A DNA stretch of 64,000 nucleotides, from positions 216,570-280,569 of the forward strand of contig NZ_JAPFGD010000006.1 of assembly GCF_027257175.1 (NCBI RefSeq), read 5' to 3'. The DNA is from Castellaniella sp. S9 (GTDB lineage: Bacteria; Pseudomonadota; Gammaproteobacteria; Burkholderiales; Burkholderiaceae_B). The translations under genes were made by a program, and so were the position numbers. Every line of letters begins with the position of its first letter. Positions within the stretch are counted from its first letter, which is position 1. The notes below the pieces were generated by a model. It did not search any database, was not told the origin of the DNA, and worked only from the letters and a program-made list of their open reading frames with translations. Shown here piece after piece: positions 17,887 through 26,767 of the stretch.

Positions 17887-18670
17887 ATGGCGGGTCGGCC
17901 GGGGCGGTGCTGCGGCCGCTGTGTGCCGGGCGGCGCATGCCCGCCCAGTGTTCGATGGGCTGTGGATGACCGAATAGCCAGCCCTGGGCACGGCGGATTC
18001 CCTGCCCGTACAGCAAGCCGGCCTGGGTTTCGGTCTCCACGCCTTCCGCGACGATCGACAGGCCCAAGGCGCGGGCGAGCGCGCATAGGTGATGGATGAC
18101 CAATGAGGCGGCGGGCGACGTACCGATCCTCTGGGACAGGCTGCGATCGATCTTGATGCCGTCGAGCTCCAGCATCAATAAGGCCTGCAGGTTTGCGTAG
18201 CCGGTGCCGAAGTCATCGATGACCACCTGGATGTCCATCGCCCGCAGGGCCTTGATGACGGGGCCGCAGCGCTCGGGGTCCAGGAGGCTGCGCTCGGTCA
18301 GCTCGACCGACAGGCGCAGTCGGCCGCCGGTCGTGTCTTGCAGCGCGCGGAGCATGTCCACCGTGTCGGCGGCCTGGATGTCGGCGGCCGACAGATTGAT
18401 CGACAACTGGCTGATTGCGGTGGGGACGGCCCGACAGTCGCGGGCCGCCAGGTCGCACACCCGCTGCGTGATCTCGCGGATCAGGCCGATCTGCTCGGCG
18501 ATGGGGATGAAGATGTCGGGTCCGACGTCCGCTCCGGGCCAGCGGATGAGGGCTTCCACGCCGATCTGGCGTCGAGTGCGCAGGTCGACGATGGGCTGGT
18601 AGGCGAGGCGGAATTCATCGTGGTCCAGCGCGTGCCGGAACAATGTTTCGGGCATGGGGCTCGTTGCCAT
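17828..18670 (-). CDS. Stand-alone EAL-domain c-di-GMP phosphodiesterase
   Basis: A 280-residue cytoplasmic protein that is essentially one EAL domain (residues about 8-245), predicted to linearise c-di-GMP to pGpG. Key motifs are intact: EALIRW, INLSAADI, ELTER, VIDDFGTGYANL (metal-binding aspartates) and VAEGVETE. There is no sensor, REC or membrane segment. The nearest upstream regulator is the divergent mercury-type merR, and a mer-like promoter at 18908-18939 points towards this gene with a leader of about 230 nt. The 3' end overlaps the dehydrogenase by 59 bp. Confidence 0.92.
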   Translation of the reverse strand: MATSPMPETLFRHALDHDEFRLAYQPIVDLRTRRQIGVEALIRWPGADVGPDIFIPIAEQIGLIREITQRVCDLAARDCRAVPTAISQLSINLSAADIQAADTVDMLRALQDTTGGRLRLSVELTERSLLDPERCGPVIKALRAMDIQVVIDDFGTGYANLQALLMLELDGIKIDRSLSQRIGTSPAASLVIHHLCALARALGLSIVAEGVETETQAGLLYGQGIRRAQGWLFGHPQPIEHWAGMRRPAHSGRSTAPADPPFRIGGGADMPPGAFRRAAP

Positions 18671-18878
18671 GTTCCTCGCCTTCCTCCTGGAGTCAACCGG
18701 CGCTCGCGCCGGCCGGGAATCGGTGCTCGATTTCCGGCCTGATGCGGAAGGCCCGGTCTTGGCGGATCGCCGTTATTATTCTGGTCAAATGAATTCCCTG
18801 CGGATAAGATACGCATGCGGCGGATGACTGTGGCATGTGATCTACGTAGCCAGACGCGCCTATTCGAGGGGCTGTTCC

Positions 18879-18954
18879 CACCTCATGAATTCCTTGTCGT
18901 TAAGGGCAATCTAACGTCCGTACCCATGTACGGAGTCAAGGAATTCGTGAGGTG
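18879..18954. promoter_or_regulatory. mer-like operator/promoter in an 18-bp inverted repeat
   Basis: On the minus strand: -35 TTGACT (18934-18939), a 20-nt spacer and -10 TAGATT (18908-18913); read as TTAGAT the spacer is 19. The spacer region holds the dyad TCCGTAC-ATGG-GTACGGA (18917-18934), near-identical to the Tn501/Tn21 mer operator. Stretched 19-20 bp spacing is the hallmark of MerR-activated promoters. Flanking it, CAAGGAATTCRTGAGGTG occurs as an inverted repeat (18879-18896 and 18937-18954; 17 of 18 positions). The right arm supplies the merR ribosome site (GAGGTG). The promoter points at the EAL gene. Confidence 0.82.
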
Positions 18955-18959
18955 CTGCA

Positions 18960-19415
18960 TTGAATATCGGCCGTGTTGCAAAGCTCGCTGGCGTGAATGT
19001 GGAAACCATTCGCTATTACCAACGCCGTGGCCTCATTGTCGAGCCGGCCAAACCCTTGGGGACCTACCGCCGATATCCTCCCGAAGTCGTGGCGCGGATT
19101 CGCTTCATCAAGCGGGCGCAGGCGCTGGGGTTTTCGCTCGGCGAGATCGCGGTCCTGCTGCAATCGCCCTCGACCGAAGGGTGCGCCCAGGTGCACGAGC
19201 TCGTCCAGGCCAAGATCCGCACCCAGCGCTCCCAGATCGACGGCCTGACGCGACGCGTGCACACGCTCGAGCGCCTGCTCAGCCAATGCCGGGAGGTCCG
19301 CGAGTGCGCCGGCTGCCCCTTGCGCGGGCATCTGTCCTGCGTAGAACACTGGCAGGACCTCGGCATCCGGGCGGAGGGCTTCGGCACGATAGCCGCCGCC
19401 ACGGGCCTCGAGTGA
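18960..19415 (+). CDS. MerR-family regulator of the Hg(II)-sensing type
   Basis: A 151-residue activator/repressor. The N-terminal winged helix reads GRVAKLAGVNVETIRYYQRR and is close to Tn501 MerR throughout (GLIVEP, GTYRRY, RIRFIKRAQALGFSLGEIA). A long dimer helix and a metal loop follow. Cys75, Cys110 and Cys119 align at a constant offset of 7 with MerR Cys82, Cys117 and Cys126, the three Hg(II) ligands; Cys116 and Cys127 are additional. The start is TTG, 5 bases after GAGGTG. No mer transport or reductase genes adjoin it; the divergent gene is an EAL phosphodiesterase. Sensing of Pb, Cd or Zn cannot be excluded. Confidence 0.9.
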   Translation: MNIGRVAKLAGVNVETIRYYQRRGLIVEPAKPLGTYRRYPPEVVARIRFIKRAQALGFSLGEIAVLLQSPSTEGCAQVHELVQAKIRTQRSQIDGLTRRVHTLERLLSQCREVRECAGCPLRGHLSCVEHWQDLGIRAEGFGTIAAATGLE

Positions 19416-19560
19416 TTCGCCGTCGATGGCGGAATCGACAGGTGTAATCGACAGGGCGTGGCCGCGATTGAAAAATGCCATAATTGAGCATTGAAAATCC
19501 CCTGGCCGGGGCCCGGCGATGACCAGTCCGGGCGTCGATGCCTTTACACCCCCACAGCCC

Positions 19561-20628
19561 ATGTCCGGAAACACCCTCGGAAAACTGTTCAGCGTCACCA
19601 ATTTCGGCGAATCCCACGGGCCGGCCATCGGCGCGGTCATCGACGGCTGCCCGCCGGGTCTCGAGCTGAGCGAGGCCGACATCCAGGCCGAGCTCGACCG
19701 GCGCAGGCCCGGCACCTCGCGCCACGTCACCCAGCGGCGCGAGCCCGACACCGTCGAAATCCTTTCGGGGGTGTACGAGGGCGTCACAACCGGCACGCCC
19801 ATCGGCCTGCTGATCCGCAACACCGATGCGCGTAGCAAGGACTACAGCAACATTGCCGATACCTTCCGTCCCGGCCATGCGGATTTCTCGTACTTCAAGA
19901 AATACGGGGTGCGCGATCCGCGCGGCGGCGGACGTTCGTCGGCGCGCCTGACCGCGCCCACGGTGGCGGCCGGCGCCGTCGCCCGCAAATGGTTGGCGCA
20001 AGAGCACGGCGTGCGCATCCGCGGCTGCATGAGCCAGCTCGGACCGATCCCGATTCCCTTCGAATCCTGGGACGAGGTGCCGCGCAACCCATTTTTTGCG
20101 CCCAATGCGACCATCGTGCCGCAGCTCGAATCGTTCATGGACGAATTGCGCCGCGCCGGCGACTCGATCGGCGCGCGCATCGAGGTGGTCGCCGAGGGCA
20201 TGCCCTCCGGCTGGGGCGAACCTCTCTATGACCGGCTGGATGCCGACATCGCGCATGCCATGATGGGCCTCAATGCCGTCAAGGGCGTATCCATCGGCTC
20301 GGGCTTCGACTGCGTGGCGATGCGCGGCTCCGAGCACGGCGACGAACTCGGGCCGGACGGCTTCATGGCCAACCATGCCGGCGGGGTGCTGGGCGGTATT
20401 TCCTCGGGCCAGGACCTGACGGTGTCGCTGGCCGTCAAGCCGACCTCCAGCATCCGCATCGAGCGCCGCTCGGTGAATCGGGCCGGCGAACCCGTCATGG
20501 TCCAGACCCTGGGGCGCCATGATCCCTGCGTGGCGATCCGGGCAACGCCCATCGTCGAGGCCCTGCTGGCCATCGTCCTGATGGACCATGCCCTGCGTCA
20601 TCGCGGCCAGTGCGGCCAGGGTGCTTGA
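19561..20628 (+). CDS. aroC: Chorismate synthase
   Basis: Converts EPSP to chorismate with reduced FMN, the last shared step of aromatic synthesis. The 355-residue protein starts [20 protein letters not shown] (signature 1). It contains the second signature block [15 protein letters not shown] and the third, [19 protein letters not shown] 19561 is the conserved start; the in-frame codon at 19519 would add 14 non-family residues. Confidence 0.97.
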   Translation: MSGNTLGKLFSVTNFGESHGPAIGAVIDGCPPGLELSEADIQAELDRRRPGTSRHVTQRREPDTVEILSGVYEGVTTGTPIGLLIRNTDARSKDYSNIADTFRPGHADFSYFKKYGVRDPRGGGRSSARLTAPTVAAGAVARKWLAQEHGVRIRGCMSQLGPIPIPFESWDEVPRNPFFAPNATIVPQLESFMDELRRAGDSIGARIEVVAEGMPSGWGEPLYDRLDADIAHAMMGLNAVKGVSIGSGFDCVAMRGSEHGDELGPDGFMANHAGGVLGGISSGQDLTVSLAVKPTSSIRIERRSVNRAGEPVMVQTLGRHDPCVAIRATPIVEALLAIVLMDHALRHRGQCGQGA

Positions 20629-20646
20629 CCGACGACTGGAGGTTTC

Positions 20647-21471
20647 ATGAATTCCTACGCACGCCTGCGCGGCCTGATCCTTCCCGTGGCCTTGGCCACG
20701 CTGCTGGGCGCCTGCGCCCAGGTCCAGACGACGCAGTCCGGGGTGGTCGGCATCGACCGGACTCAATACATGTCCAGCCTGGTCTCCGAGGCCGAGCTCG
20801 AGCGCGAGGCCGCATCGCAGTACCAGGCCCTGTTGTCGCAGGCCCGTGCGCAAAAGGCCTTGGACCGCGATGCCGATCAGGTTCGCCGGGTCCAGGGCAT
20901 TACCCAGCGCCTGATCCAGCAGGTCGGGGCCTTTCGCCAGGATGCCTTGCAGTGGAACTGGGAAACCCATGTGCTGAGCTCGGACGAGGTCAACGCCTGG
21001 TGCATGCCGGGCGGCAAGATCGCCGTCTACACGGGCCTGATCCAGCAGATCAAGCCCACGGACGCAGAACTCGCCGCGGTCCTGGGCCACGAGATCGCGC
21101 ATGCGCTGCGCGAGCACGCGCGCGAACAGGTGTCGCGCCAGATGGCGGCCCAGATGGGGGTCACCATCCTCGCGGCCGTCACCGGCAGCCAGGCCAGCGC
21201 CGACCTGGGCTCCACGCTCAGCCAGGTGATGTTCACCTTGCCCAACAGCCGGGCAAACGAGACCGAGGCCGACCGGATCGGCGTCGAGCTGGCCGCGCGT
21301 GCCGGCTACGATCCGCGCGCAGCCGTGACACTGTGGCAAAAGATGGCCAGCCTCGGCGGAGGCGGCCCCGAATTCCTGTCCACGCACCCGTCGTCGAGCA
21401 GCCGCATCGCCGATCTGGAGCAGGCCTCCGCCAAGGTGATGCCGCTGTACCAGCAGGCTGCCGGCAAATAA
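20647..21471 (+). CDS. M48-family metallopeptidase lipoprotein (LoiP/YggG-like)
   Basis: A 274-residue Zn protease of the cell envelope. The signal peptide ends in lipobox LLGAC, with lipid Cys at about residue 22. The catalytic motif HEIAH (148-152) sits in GHEIAHALREHARE, with the third ligand Glu in ANETEADRIG. The C-terminus holds STHPSSSSRIADLE, also typical. It likely handles damaged outer-membrane or periplasmic proteins. It starts 18 bp after aroC and may share its transcript. Confidence 0.91.
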   Translation: MNSYARLRGLILPVALATLLGACAQVQTTQSGVVGIDRTQYMSSLVSEAELEREAASQYQALLSQARAQKALDRDADQVRRVQGITQRLIQQVGAFRQDALQWNWETHVLSSDEVNAWCMPGGKIAVYTGLIQQIKPTDAELAAVLGHEIAHALREHAREQVSRQMAAQMGVTILAAVTGSQASADLGSTLSQVMFTLPNSRANETEADRIGVELAARAGYDPRAAVTLWQKMASLGGGGPEFLSTHPSSSSRIADLEQASAKVMPLYQQAAGK

Positions 21472-21512
21472 GGCTGTTCGCCCGGCCATGGCCGGCCGGC
21501 GGGCCGCCTGCA

Positions 21513-21583
21513 TCCAGGTATCCTGGTATTCAGGATACTAGGATGTGCAATGGTCTTGTCCCTCTGTGCGGGACTGCCATAAT
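21513..21583 (+). promoter_or_regulatory. Inverted repeats and sigma-70 promoter upstream of leuC
   Basis: TATCCTG-GTATT-CAGGATA is a perfect dyad (21519-21537), overlapped by the palindrome CCAGG-TAT-CCTGG (21514-21526). About 20 bp further on lies a promoter: TTGTCC (21556-21561), 16 bp, CATAAT (21578-21583). The dyad upstream of the -35 fits an activator site for leuC transcription; the regulator is unknown. Confidence 0.55.
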
Positions 21584-21636
21584 GAGGGCAATGGGCGTGC
21601 ATCGAGGCGCGCCCGGCGACTTCATCGGAAACAATC

Positions 21637-23040
21637 ATGGCACAAACCCTGTATGACAAGCTCTGGGACGCCCACGTGGTGCACCAGGGCGAGGACGGCA
21701 CCTGTGTGCTGTACATCGACCGCCATCTGGTGCACGAGGTCACCAGCCCGCAGGCCTTCGAGGGCCTGGATCTGGCGGGCCGCAAACCCTGGCGGGTCGA
21801 CGCCAACCTGGCGGTGGCCGATCACAACGTGCCCACCACGGCGCGCAGCGAGGGCATCCAGGACCCGGTCTCGCGCCTGCAGGTCGAGACCCTCGACAAG
21901 AACTGCGAAGCCCACGGCATCACCGAGTTCCGCATGAACGACCGCCGCCAGGGCATCGTCCACGTGATCGGCCCCGAGCAGGGTGCGACCCTGCCCGGCA
22001 TGACCGTGGTCTGTGGCGATTCGCACACCAGCACCCACGGCGCCATGGGGGCATTGGCCTTCGGCATCGGCACCTCCGAGGTCGAGCACGTGCTGGCCAC
22101 CCAGACGCTGCTGATGAAGAAAAGCCGCAACATGCTGGTGCGTGTCGAGGGCAAGCTGCCCTTCGGCTGTACGGCCAAGGACCTGATCCTCTATGTGATC
22201 GGACAGATCGGCACGGCGGGCGGCACGGGCTATGCCATCGAGTTCGGCGGCAGCACGGTGCGCGCGCTGTCGATGGAAGGCCGCATGACCGTCTGCAACA
22301 TGGCGATCGAGGCCGGCGCGCGCTCGGGCATGGTGGCCGTGGATCAGACCACGATCGATTACTTCAAGGGCCGGCCCTACGCCCCCGAGGGGGCCTTGTG
22401 GGACCAGGCGGTGGCCTACTGGCGCACCTTGCATTCCGATCCCGACGCCCACTTCGACCGGGTGGTCGAGATCGACGCCGCGCGGATCGCGCCGCAGGTC
22501 AGCTGGGGCACCTCGCCCGAGATGGTCCTGCCGGTCGACGGCCGGGTGCCCGATCCCGACAAGGAAAAGGATTCGGTGCGCCGCGGCGGCATGGAGCGCG
22601 CCTTGCAATACATGGGACTCGAGCCCAATACGCCCATGATCGATATTCACGTGGACCGGGTGTTCATCGGCTCATGCACCAATGCGCGTATCGAGGATCT
22701 GCGCGCCGCCGCCGCCGTGGCCAAGGGCCGCCGGGTGGCCGCCAATGTGCGCCAGGCCATGGTCGTACCCGGTTCGGGGCTGGTCAAGGCCCAGGCCGAG
22801 CGCGAAGGCCTGGACCGGATCTTTCTGGCCGCCGGCTTCGAGTGGCGCGAGCCCGGCTGTTCCATGTGCCTGGCCATGAACGCCGACCGGCTGGAACCCG
22901 GCGAGCGCTGCGCCTCGACCTCGAACCGCAACTTCGAAGGCCGTCAGGGGCAGGGGGGGCGCACTCACCTGGTCAGCCCTGCGATGGCCGCCGCCGCGGC
23001 GGTGGCGGGCCATTTCGTCGACGTCCGCCGTTTCAGCTAG
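21637..23040 (+). CDS. leuC: 3-isopropylmalate dehydratase large subunit
   Basis: The 467-residue [4Fe-4S] subunit of the leucine-pathway isomerase (2- to 3-isopropylmalate). The aconitase-family blocks are present: [33 protein letters not shown], and GCSMCLAMN with cluster cysteines. Starts [15 protein letters not shown] as usual for LeuC1. leuD follows after 10 bp, so the two subunits are co-expressed. Confidence 0.97.
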   Translation: MAQTLYDKLWDAHVVHQGEDGTCVLYIDRHLVHEVTSPQAFEGLDLAGRKPWRVDANLAVADHNVPTTARSEGIQDPVSRLQVETLDKNCEAHGITEFRMNDRRQGIVHVIGPEQGATLPGMTVVCGDSHTSTHGAMGALAFGIGTSEVEHVLATQTLLMKKSRNMLVRVEGKLPFGCTAKDLILYVIGQIGTAGGTGYAIEFGGSTVRALSMEGRMTVCNMAIEAGARSGMVAVDQTTIDYFKGRPYAPEGALWDQAVAYWRTLHSDPDAHFDRVVEIDAARIAPQVSWGTSPEMVLPVDGRVPDPDKEKDSVRRGGMERALQYMGLEPNTPMIDIHVDRVFIGSCTNARIEDLRAAAAVAKGRRVAANVRQAMVVPGSGLVKAQAEREGLDRIFLAAGFEWREPGCSMCLAMNADRLEPGERCASTSNRNFEGRQGQGGRTHLVSPAMAAAAAVAGHFVDVRRFS

Positions 23041-23050
23041 GAGCCCCGCC

Positions 23051-23701
23051 ATGCAAGCCTTCACCACTCACCAGGGTTTGGTCGCCCCGCTGGACCGCGA
23101 GAATGTCGACACCGACCTGATCATTCCCAAGCAGTTCCTGAAGTCGATCAAGCGCACGGGCTTCGGCCCGAACCTGTTCGATGAGTTGCGCTATCTGGAC
23201 CATGGCGAGCCCGGCATGGACAATTCCCGCCGCCCGCTGAATCCGGATTTCGTGCTGAACCAGCCGCGCTACCAGGGGGCCTCGATCCTGCTGGCGCGCA
23301 AGAACTTCGGCTGCGGCTCCAGCCGCGAGCATGCGCCTTGGGCTCTGCAGCAATACGGTTTCCGCGCCATCATCGCGCCGTCGTTCGCCGACATCTTCTT
23401 CAACAACAGCTTCAAGAACGGCCTGCTGCCCATCGTGCTGCCCGAGTCCCGGGTCGCCCGGCTGTTCGACGAGGTCAACGCCTTTCCGGGGTATACCTTG
23501 ACGGTCGACCTCGAGCGTCAGCGCGTGATCGCTCCGGACGGCACCGAGTCGCCCTTCGAGATCGACGACTACCGCAAGCAGTCCCTGCTCAAGGGCCTGG
23601 ACGAGATCGGCCAGACCCTGTTGCGCGCCGAGGCGATCCGCGCCTTCGAGGCCGAGCGCCTCGGGCGCCATCCCTGGCTGGCCAAGCGCGTTCCCGGCTG
23701 A
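23051..23701 (+). CDS. leuD: 3-isopropylmalate dehydratase small subunit
   Basis: The 216-residue swivel subunit partnering LeuC. It begins [22 protein letters not shown] and carries the substrate-loop block [15 protein letters not shown]. The length is that of the longer proteobacterial LeuD. The operon is closed by an intrinsic terminator 28 bp downstream, before leuB. Confidence 0.97.
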   Translation: MQAFTTHQGLVAPLDRENVDTDLIIPKQFLKSIKRTGFGPNLFDELRYLDHGEPGMDNSRRPLNPDFVLNQPRYQGASILLARKNFGCGSSREHAPWALQQYGFRAIIAPSFADIFFNNSFKNGLLPIVLPESRVARLFDEVNAFPGYTLTVDLERQRVIAPDGTESPFEIDDYRKQSLLKGLDEIGQTLLRAEAIRAFEAERLGRHPWLAKRVPG

Positions 23702-23728
23702 TGGCCGATCGCCGCAAGCCACGCCGTG

Positions 23729-23756
23729 GGCCCCGTCGGAAGGACGGGGCCTTTTT
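23729..23756 (+). terminator. Intrinsic terminator between leuD and leuB
   Basis: GGCCCCGTC (23729-23737) pairs perfectly with GACGGGGCC (23743-23751) around a 5-base loop and is followed by TTTTT (23752-23756). It separates leuCD from leuB, so leuB needs read-through or its own promoter. Confidence 0.85.
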
Positions 23757-23780
23757 CACTGACTTCCCCTGGAATAAACC

Positions 23781-24854
23781 ATGAGTTCTCGTATTGCAGT
23801 GTTGCCGGGCGACGGTATCGGCCCCGAAATCGTCGAACAGGCCGTGCGCGTCCTGCGCGCCCTGGACCTCGACCTGGACATCGTCGAGGCGCCGGTGGGC
23901 GGGGCCGCCTACGCCCTGCATGGCCACCCCTTGCCGCCCGACACCCTGGCGCTGGCGCAGAGCGCCTCGGCGGTGCTGTTCGGCGCCGTGGGCGACTGGA
24001 AGTACGATTCGCTCGAGCGCGCCCTGCGTCCCGAACAGGCCGTGCTGGGGCTGCGCAAGGCCCTGGGCCTGTTCGCCAACCTGCGCCCCGCGATCCTCTA
24101 TCCCGAGCTGGCCAACGCCTCCTCGCTGAAACCCGAGGTCGTCGCCGGCCTGGACATCCTGATCGTGCGCGAACTGACCGGCGACATCTATTTCGGCCAG
24201 CCGCGCGGCGTGCGGACCCTGGAGGACGGCCCCTTCAAGGGCCAACGCCAGGGCTACGACACCATGCATTACGCGGAAAGCGAGGTGCGCCGCATCGCCC
24301 ACGTGGCGTTCCAGGCGGCCGCCGGCCGGCAGGGACGCCTGTGCAGCGTGGACAAGGCCAATGTGCTGGAGACCTCGCAGTTCTGGCGCGACATCGTCAT
24401 CGACGTGGCGCGCGAGTATCCCCAGGTCGAACTCTCGCACATGTACGTGGACAATGCCGCCATGCAGCTGGTGCGCGAGCCCAAGGCCTTCGACGTGATC
24501 GTCACCGGCAACCTGTTCGGCGACATCCTGTCGGACGAGGCGGCGATGCTCACCGGCTCGATCGGCATGCTGCCTTCGGCGTCGCTGAACGCCAGTCAAC
24601 AGGGCCTGTACGAACCCAGCCACGGGTCAGCGCCGGACATCGCAGGGCAGGGCGTGGCCAATCCGCTGGCCACCATCCTGTCGGCCGCCATGCTGTTGCG
24701 CTATTCGCTGGATGCGCCGCAGGCGGCCGCGCGCATCGAGGCAGCCGTGCGGGCGGTGCTGGCGCAGGGCCTGCGCACCCCCGACATCCACGAGCCCGGG
24801 ACGACGCGAGTCTCGACCGGCCAGATGGGCGACGCGGTGCTGGCAGCGCTGTAG
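23781..24854 (+). CDS. leuB: 3-isopropylmalate dehydrogenase
   Basis: NAD-dependent oxidative decarboxylation of 3-isopropylmalate, third step of leucine synthesis. The 357-residue protein has [16 protein letters not shown] at the start, [42 protein letters not shown] and the NAD-site block [18 protein letters not shown]. Its start falls 25 bp after the T-run of the upstream terminator. Confidence 0.97.
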   Translation: MSSRIAVLPGDGIGPEIVEQAVRVLRALDLDLDIVEAPVGGAAYALHGHPLPPDTLALAQSASAVLFGAVGDWKYDSLERALRPEQAVLGLRKALGLFANLRPAILYPELANASSLKPEVVAGLDILIVRELTGDIYFGQPRGVRTLEDGPFKGQRQGYDTMHYAESEVRRIAHVAFQAAAGRQGRLCSVDKANVLETSQFWRDIVIDVAREYPQVELSHMYVDNAAMQLVREPKAFDVIVTGNLFGDILSDEAAMLTGSIGMLPSASLNASQQGLYEPSHGSAPDIAGQGVANPLATILSAAMLLRYSLDAPQAAARIEAAVRAVLAQGLRTPDIHEPGTTRVSTGQMGDAVLAAL

Positions 24855-24863
24855 TCCTCTTCC

Positions 24864-24904
24864 ACGGAGTCCTTGACTCCGTAGCGTGGTACGGACCTTA
24901 TGGT
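24864..24904 (+). promoter_or_regulatory. Second mer-like promoter, upstream of the chemoreceptor gene
   Basis: TTGACT (24873-24878), 20-nt spacer, TATGGT (24899-24904); read as TTATGG the spacer is 19. The spacer region carries TCCGTA-GCGTGG-TACGGA (24878-24895), the same half-sites as the merR-EAL operator. Twenty-four of the first 28 bases of the two promoters agree. The -35 also lies in a hairpin, ACGGAGTC-CTT-GACTCCGT (24864-24882), which could end the leuB transcript. The start codon of the receptor is about 100 bp downstream. Confidence 0.75.
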
Positions 24905-25006
24905 CCCGGGCGACAACAAGAAAAGCAGGACACAAATCCCCGAGACCCCACCATGGTGCATCGGCGTTCCCGCGCGGGCGGGCGCCGCTGCATAGGAGAC
25001 CGTTCC

Positions 25007-26665
25007 ATGGCCTTGCTTCACTCGCTGCGCGTATCCACCCAGTTGATCGGCGGCTTTCTCATCCTCAGCGGCATCGCCGCCCTGGTCGGGGCGGTCGGGC
25101 TGTATTCCACGCGGCAGGTCAATACCCTGGCCGAGACCATGTACCATCGCGACACCATGGGCTTGCGCGACATCGCGCGGGCCGACCAGCAATTGCTGAA
25201 GACCGCGCGGGCCGTGCGCGTGGCGGCGCTGGCGCCGACCGAGGACATCCGCGAGCGCCAGTTCCAGGCGGTGCGGGCTCACCTGGACGACATGGACGAG
25301 AGCCTGCTGCGGGCCGCCCAGGCTTTCGATGCCGGACCTGGGCATCCGCTGGTCGCCCAGGCCCTCGACGCGGCCCGCGCGTACCGCGTCAATATTTCCC
25401 GGGTGGTCGAGATCTTGGCCACCGAGCCCCCGCAACAGGTGCGCAAGTCGGTCGGCATGCTGTATGGCGAGGTCATCCCGGTGGCCGACCGCCTGGATGC
25501 GGCCATGGAGCAGCTGATCGGCCACCGGCTCGAGCAGGCCAGCGCCCTGAGCCTTGAGACCGCGTCCATCCATGCGCGGGCGCAATGGTTCATGATTGGA
25601 TTGACGCTGGGCGGCATCCTGCTGGGGCTGGGCATCGGGATGTTGATCACCCGTGGGCTGACGCGTGCCCTGGGCGGCGAGCCGCGCGACGTCGCGCATG
25701 CCGCGAATGCCGTGGCGCGCGGCGACCTCAGTTCCGTGATCGGCACCGCGCGCGCCCACCGCGGCAGCGTGGTGCAGGCGATGGCCCACATGCAGGAATC
25801 CCTGCGCCGCATCGTCGGGACGGTGCGCGCCGGCAGCGACCACATCGCCAGCGGTTCCGAGCAGATCCGGCTGGGGAATACCGACCTGGCGCAACGCACC
25901 GAGCGCCAGGCCGCCGACATCACCGAGACTGCCGCTGCCATGGACGAGCTTTCGAGCACCGTGGCCAGCACGGCGCAGGCCATGCGCGAGGCGGCGCGGC
26001 TGTCGGCCGACGCCAGCCGCGCGGCCGAGGAGGGCGGGCGTGGCATCGAGGACATCGTGCAGACCATGGAGGGCATACGCGAGGCTTCCCGCAAGATCGT
26101 CGGCATCGTGCAGGTGATCGACGGCATCGCCTTCCAGACCAATATCCTGGCCTTGAACGCGGCGGTCGAGGCTGCCCGGGCTGGCGACCAGGGTCGCGGC
26201 TTCGCCGTCGTCGCCAGCGAGGTGCGCGCCCTCGCCCTGAAGAGCGCGGAAGCCGCGCGCGAGATCGCCTCGCTCATCGAAGAGAGCGCCGAGCGCACCA
26301 ATACGGGCGTGCGGGTGGTGGAGCAGGCGGGCGCGGGGATCCGCGATCTGGTGGACAAGATCCAGCAGGTCGCCGGCCTCATCGATTCCGTGGATGCGGC
26401 GGCGACCGAACAGACCTCGGGGCTGAGCCAGATCAATGCCGCGGTGGCGCAGCTCAACAGCATCACCCAGCAGAACGCCGCGCTGGTGCAGGAATCGGCC
26501 GCGGCTGCGGCCAGCCTGAACGAGCAGGCCGTGCAGCTGCTGGACACCGTGCGGGAGTTCCGGATCGAAAAGGACATGGGCGTGGCCACGGTCGCCGCTC
26601 GGCCGCCCGCGGGCCCGGCTGGCCCGCCGCCCGCGCAGCCCCTCGCGGCGCGCCTGCCGGCCTGA
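25007..26665 (+). CDS. Methyl-accepting chemotaxis protein
   Basis: A 552-residue inner-membrane chemoreceptor. TM1 lies near 10-32, a four-helix-bundle type periplasmic sensor domain of about 150 residues follows, TM2 is near 193-215 (MIGLTLGGILLGLGIGMLI), then HAMP and a long signalling coiled coil. The hairpin tip is IDGIAFQTNILALNAAVEAA. There is no C-terminal NWETF-type tether; the tail is Pro/Ala rich. ATG 25007 was chosen because AGGAGA lies 7 bases upstream; ATG 24953 lacks a site. The gene sits between leuB and asd. The mer-like promoter upstream suggests metal control. Confidence 0.94.
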   Translation: MALLHSLRVSTQLIGGFLILSGIAALVGAVGLYSTRQVNTLAETMYHRDTMGLRDIARADQQLLKTARAVRVAALAPTEDIRERQFQAVRAHLDDMDESLLRAAQAFDAGPGHPLVAQALDAARAYRVNISRVVEILATEPPQQVRKSVGMLYGEVIPVADRLDAAMEQLIGHRLEQASALSLETASIHARAQWFMIGLTLGGILLGLGIGMLITRGLTRALGGEPRDVAHAANAVARGDLSSVIGTARAHRGSVVQAMAHMQESLRRIVGTVRAGSDHIASGSEQIRLGNTDLAQRTERQAADITETAAAMDELSSTVASTAQAMREAARLSADASRAAEEGGRGIEDIVQTMEGIREASRKIVGIVQVIDGIAFQTNILALNAAVEAARAGDQGRGFAVVASEVRALALKSAEAAREIASLIEESAERTNTGVRVVEQAGAGIRDLVDKIQQVAGLIDSVDAAATEQTSGLSQINAAVAQLNSITQQNAALVQESAAAAASLNEQAVQLLDTVREFRIEKDMGVATVAARPPAGPAGPPPAQPLAARLPA

Positions 26666-26767
26666 TTCGGCGGCGCGGACGACGCCCTGCGGCGCCCTGC
26701 CTGGGCGCGTACCCGCGGAAGGCATTAAAATAATGCGTTTCGACGTTTTTTTGGGTTGGATGGGTCT

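Noticed and set aside
18693..18881. 62-codon frame between the mer-like operator and the EAL gene, as a lost mer protein
   Set aside because: It has a usable GTG and ribosome-like site but no cysteine pair, membrane helix or other MerP/MerT feature; not reported as a gene.
23701..23784. 27-codon frame right after leuD
   Set aside because: It runs through the intrinsic terminator and has no conserved character.
24953..25006. Earlier ATG for the chemoreceptor
   Set aside because: No ribosome site, and it adds 18 Arg-rich residues before the normal N-terminal membrane helix; 25007 has AGGAGA 7 bases upstream.
26722..26736. Palindrome GCATTA-AAA-TAATGC upstream of asd as an operator
   Set aside because: Short AT-rich dyad with no convincing -35 nearby; could be chance, so only mentioned within the asd entry.
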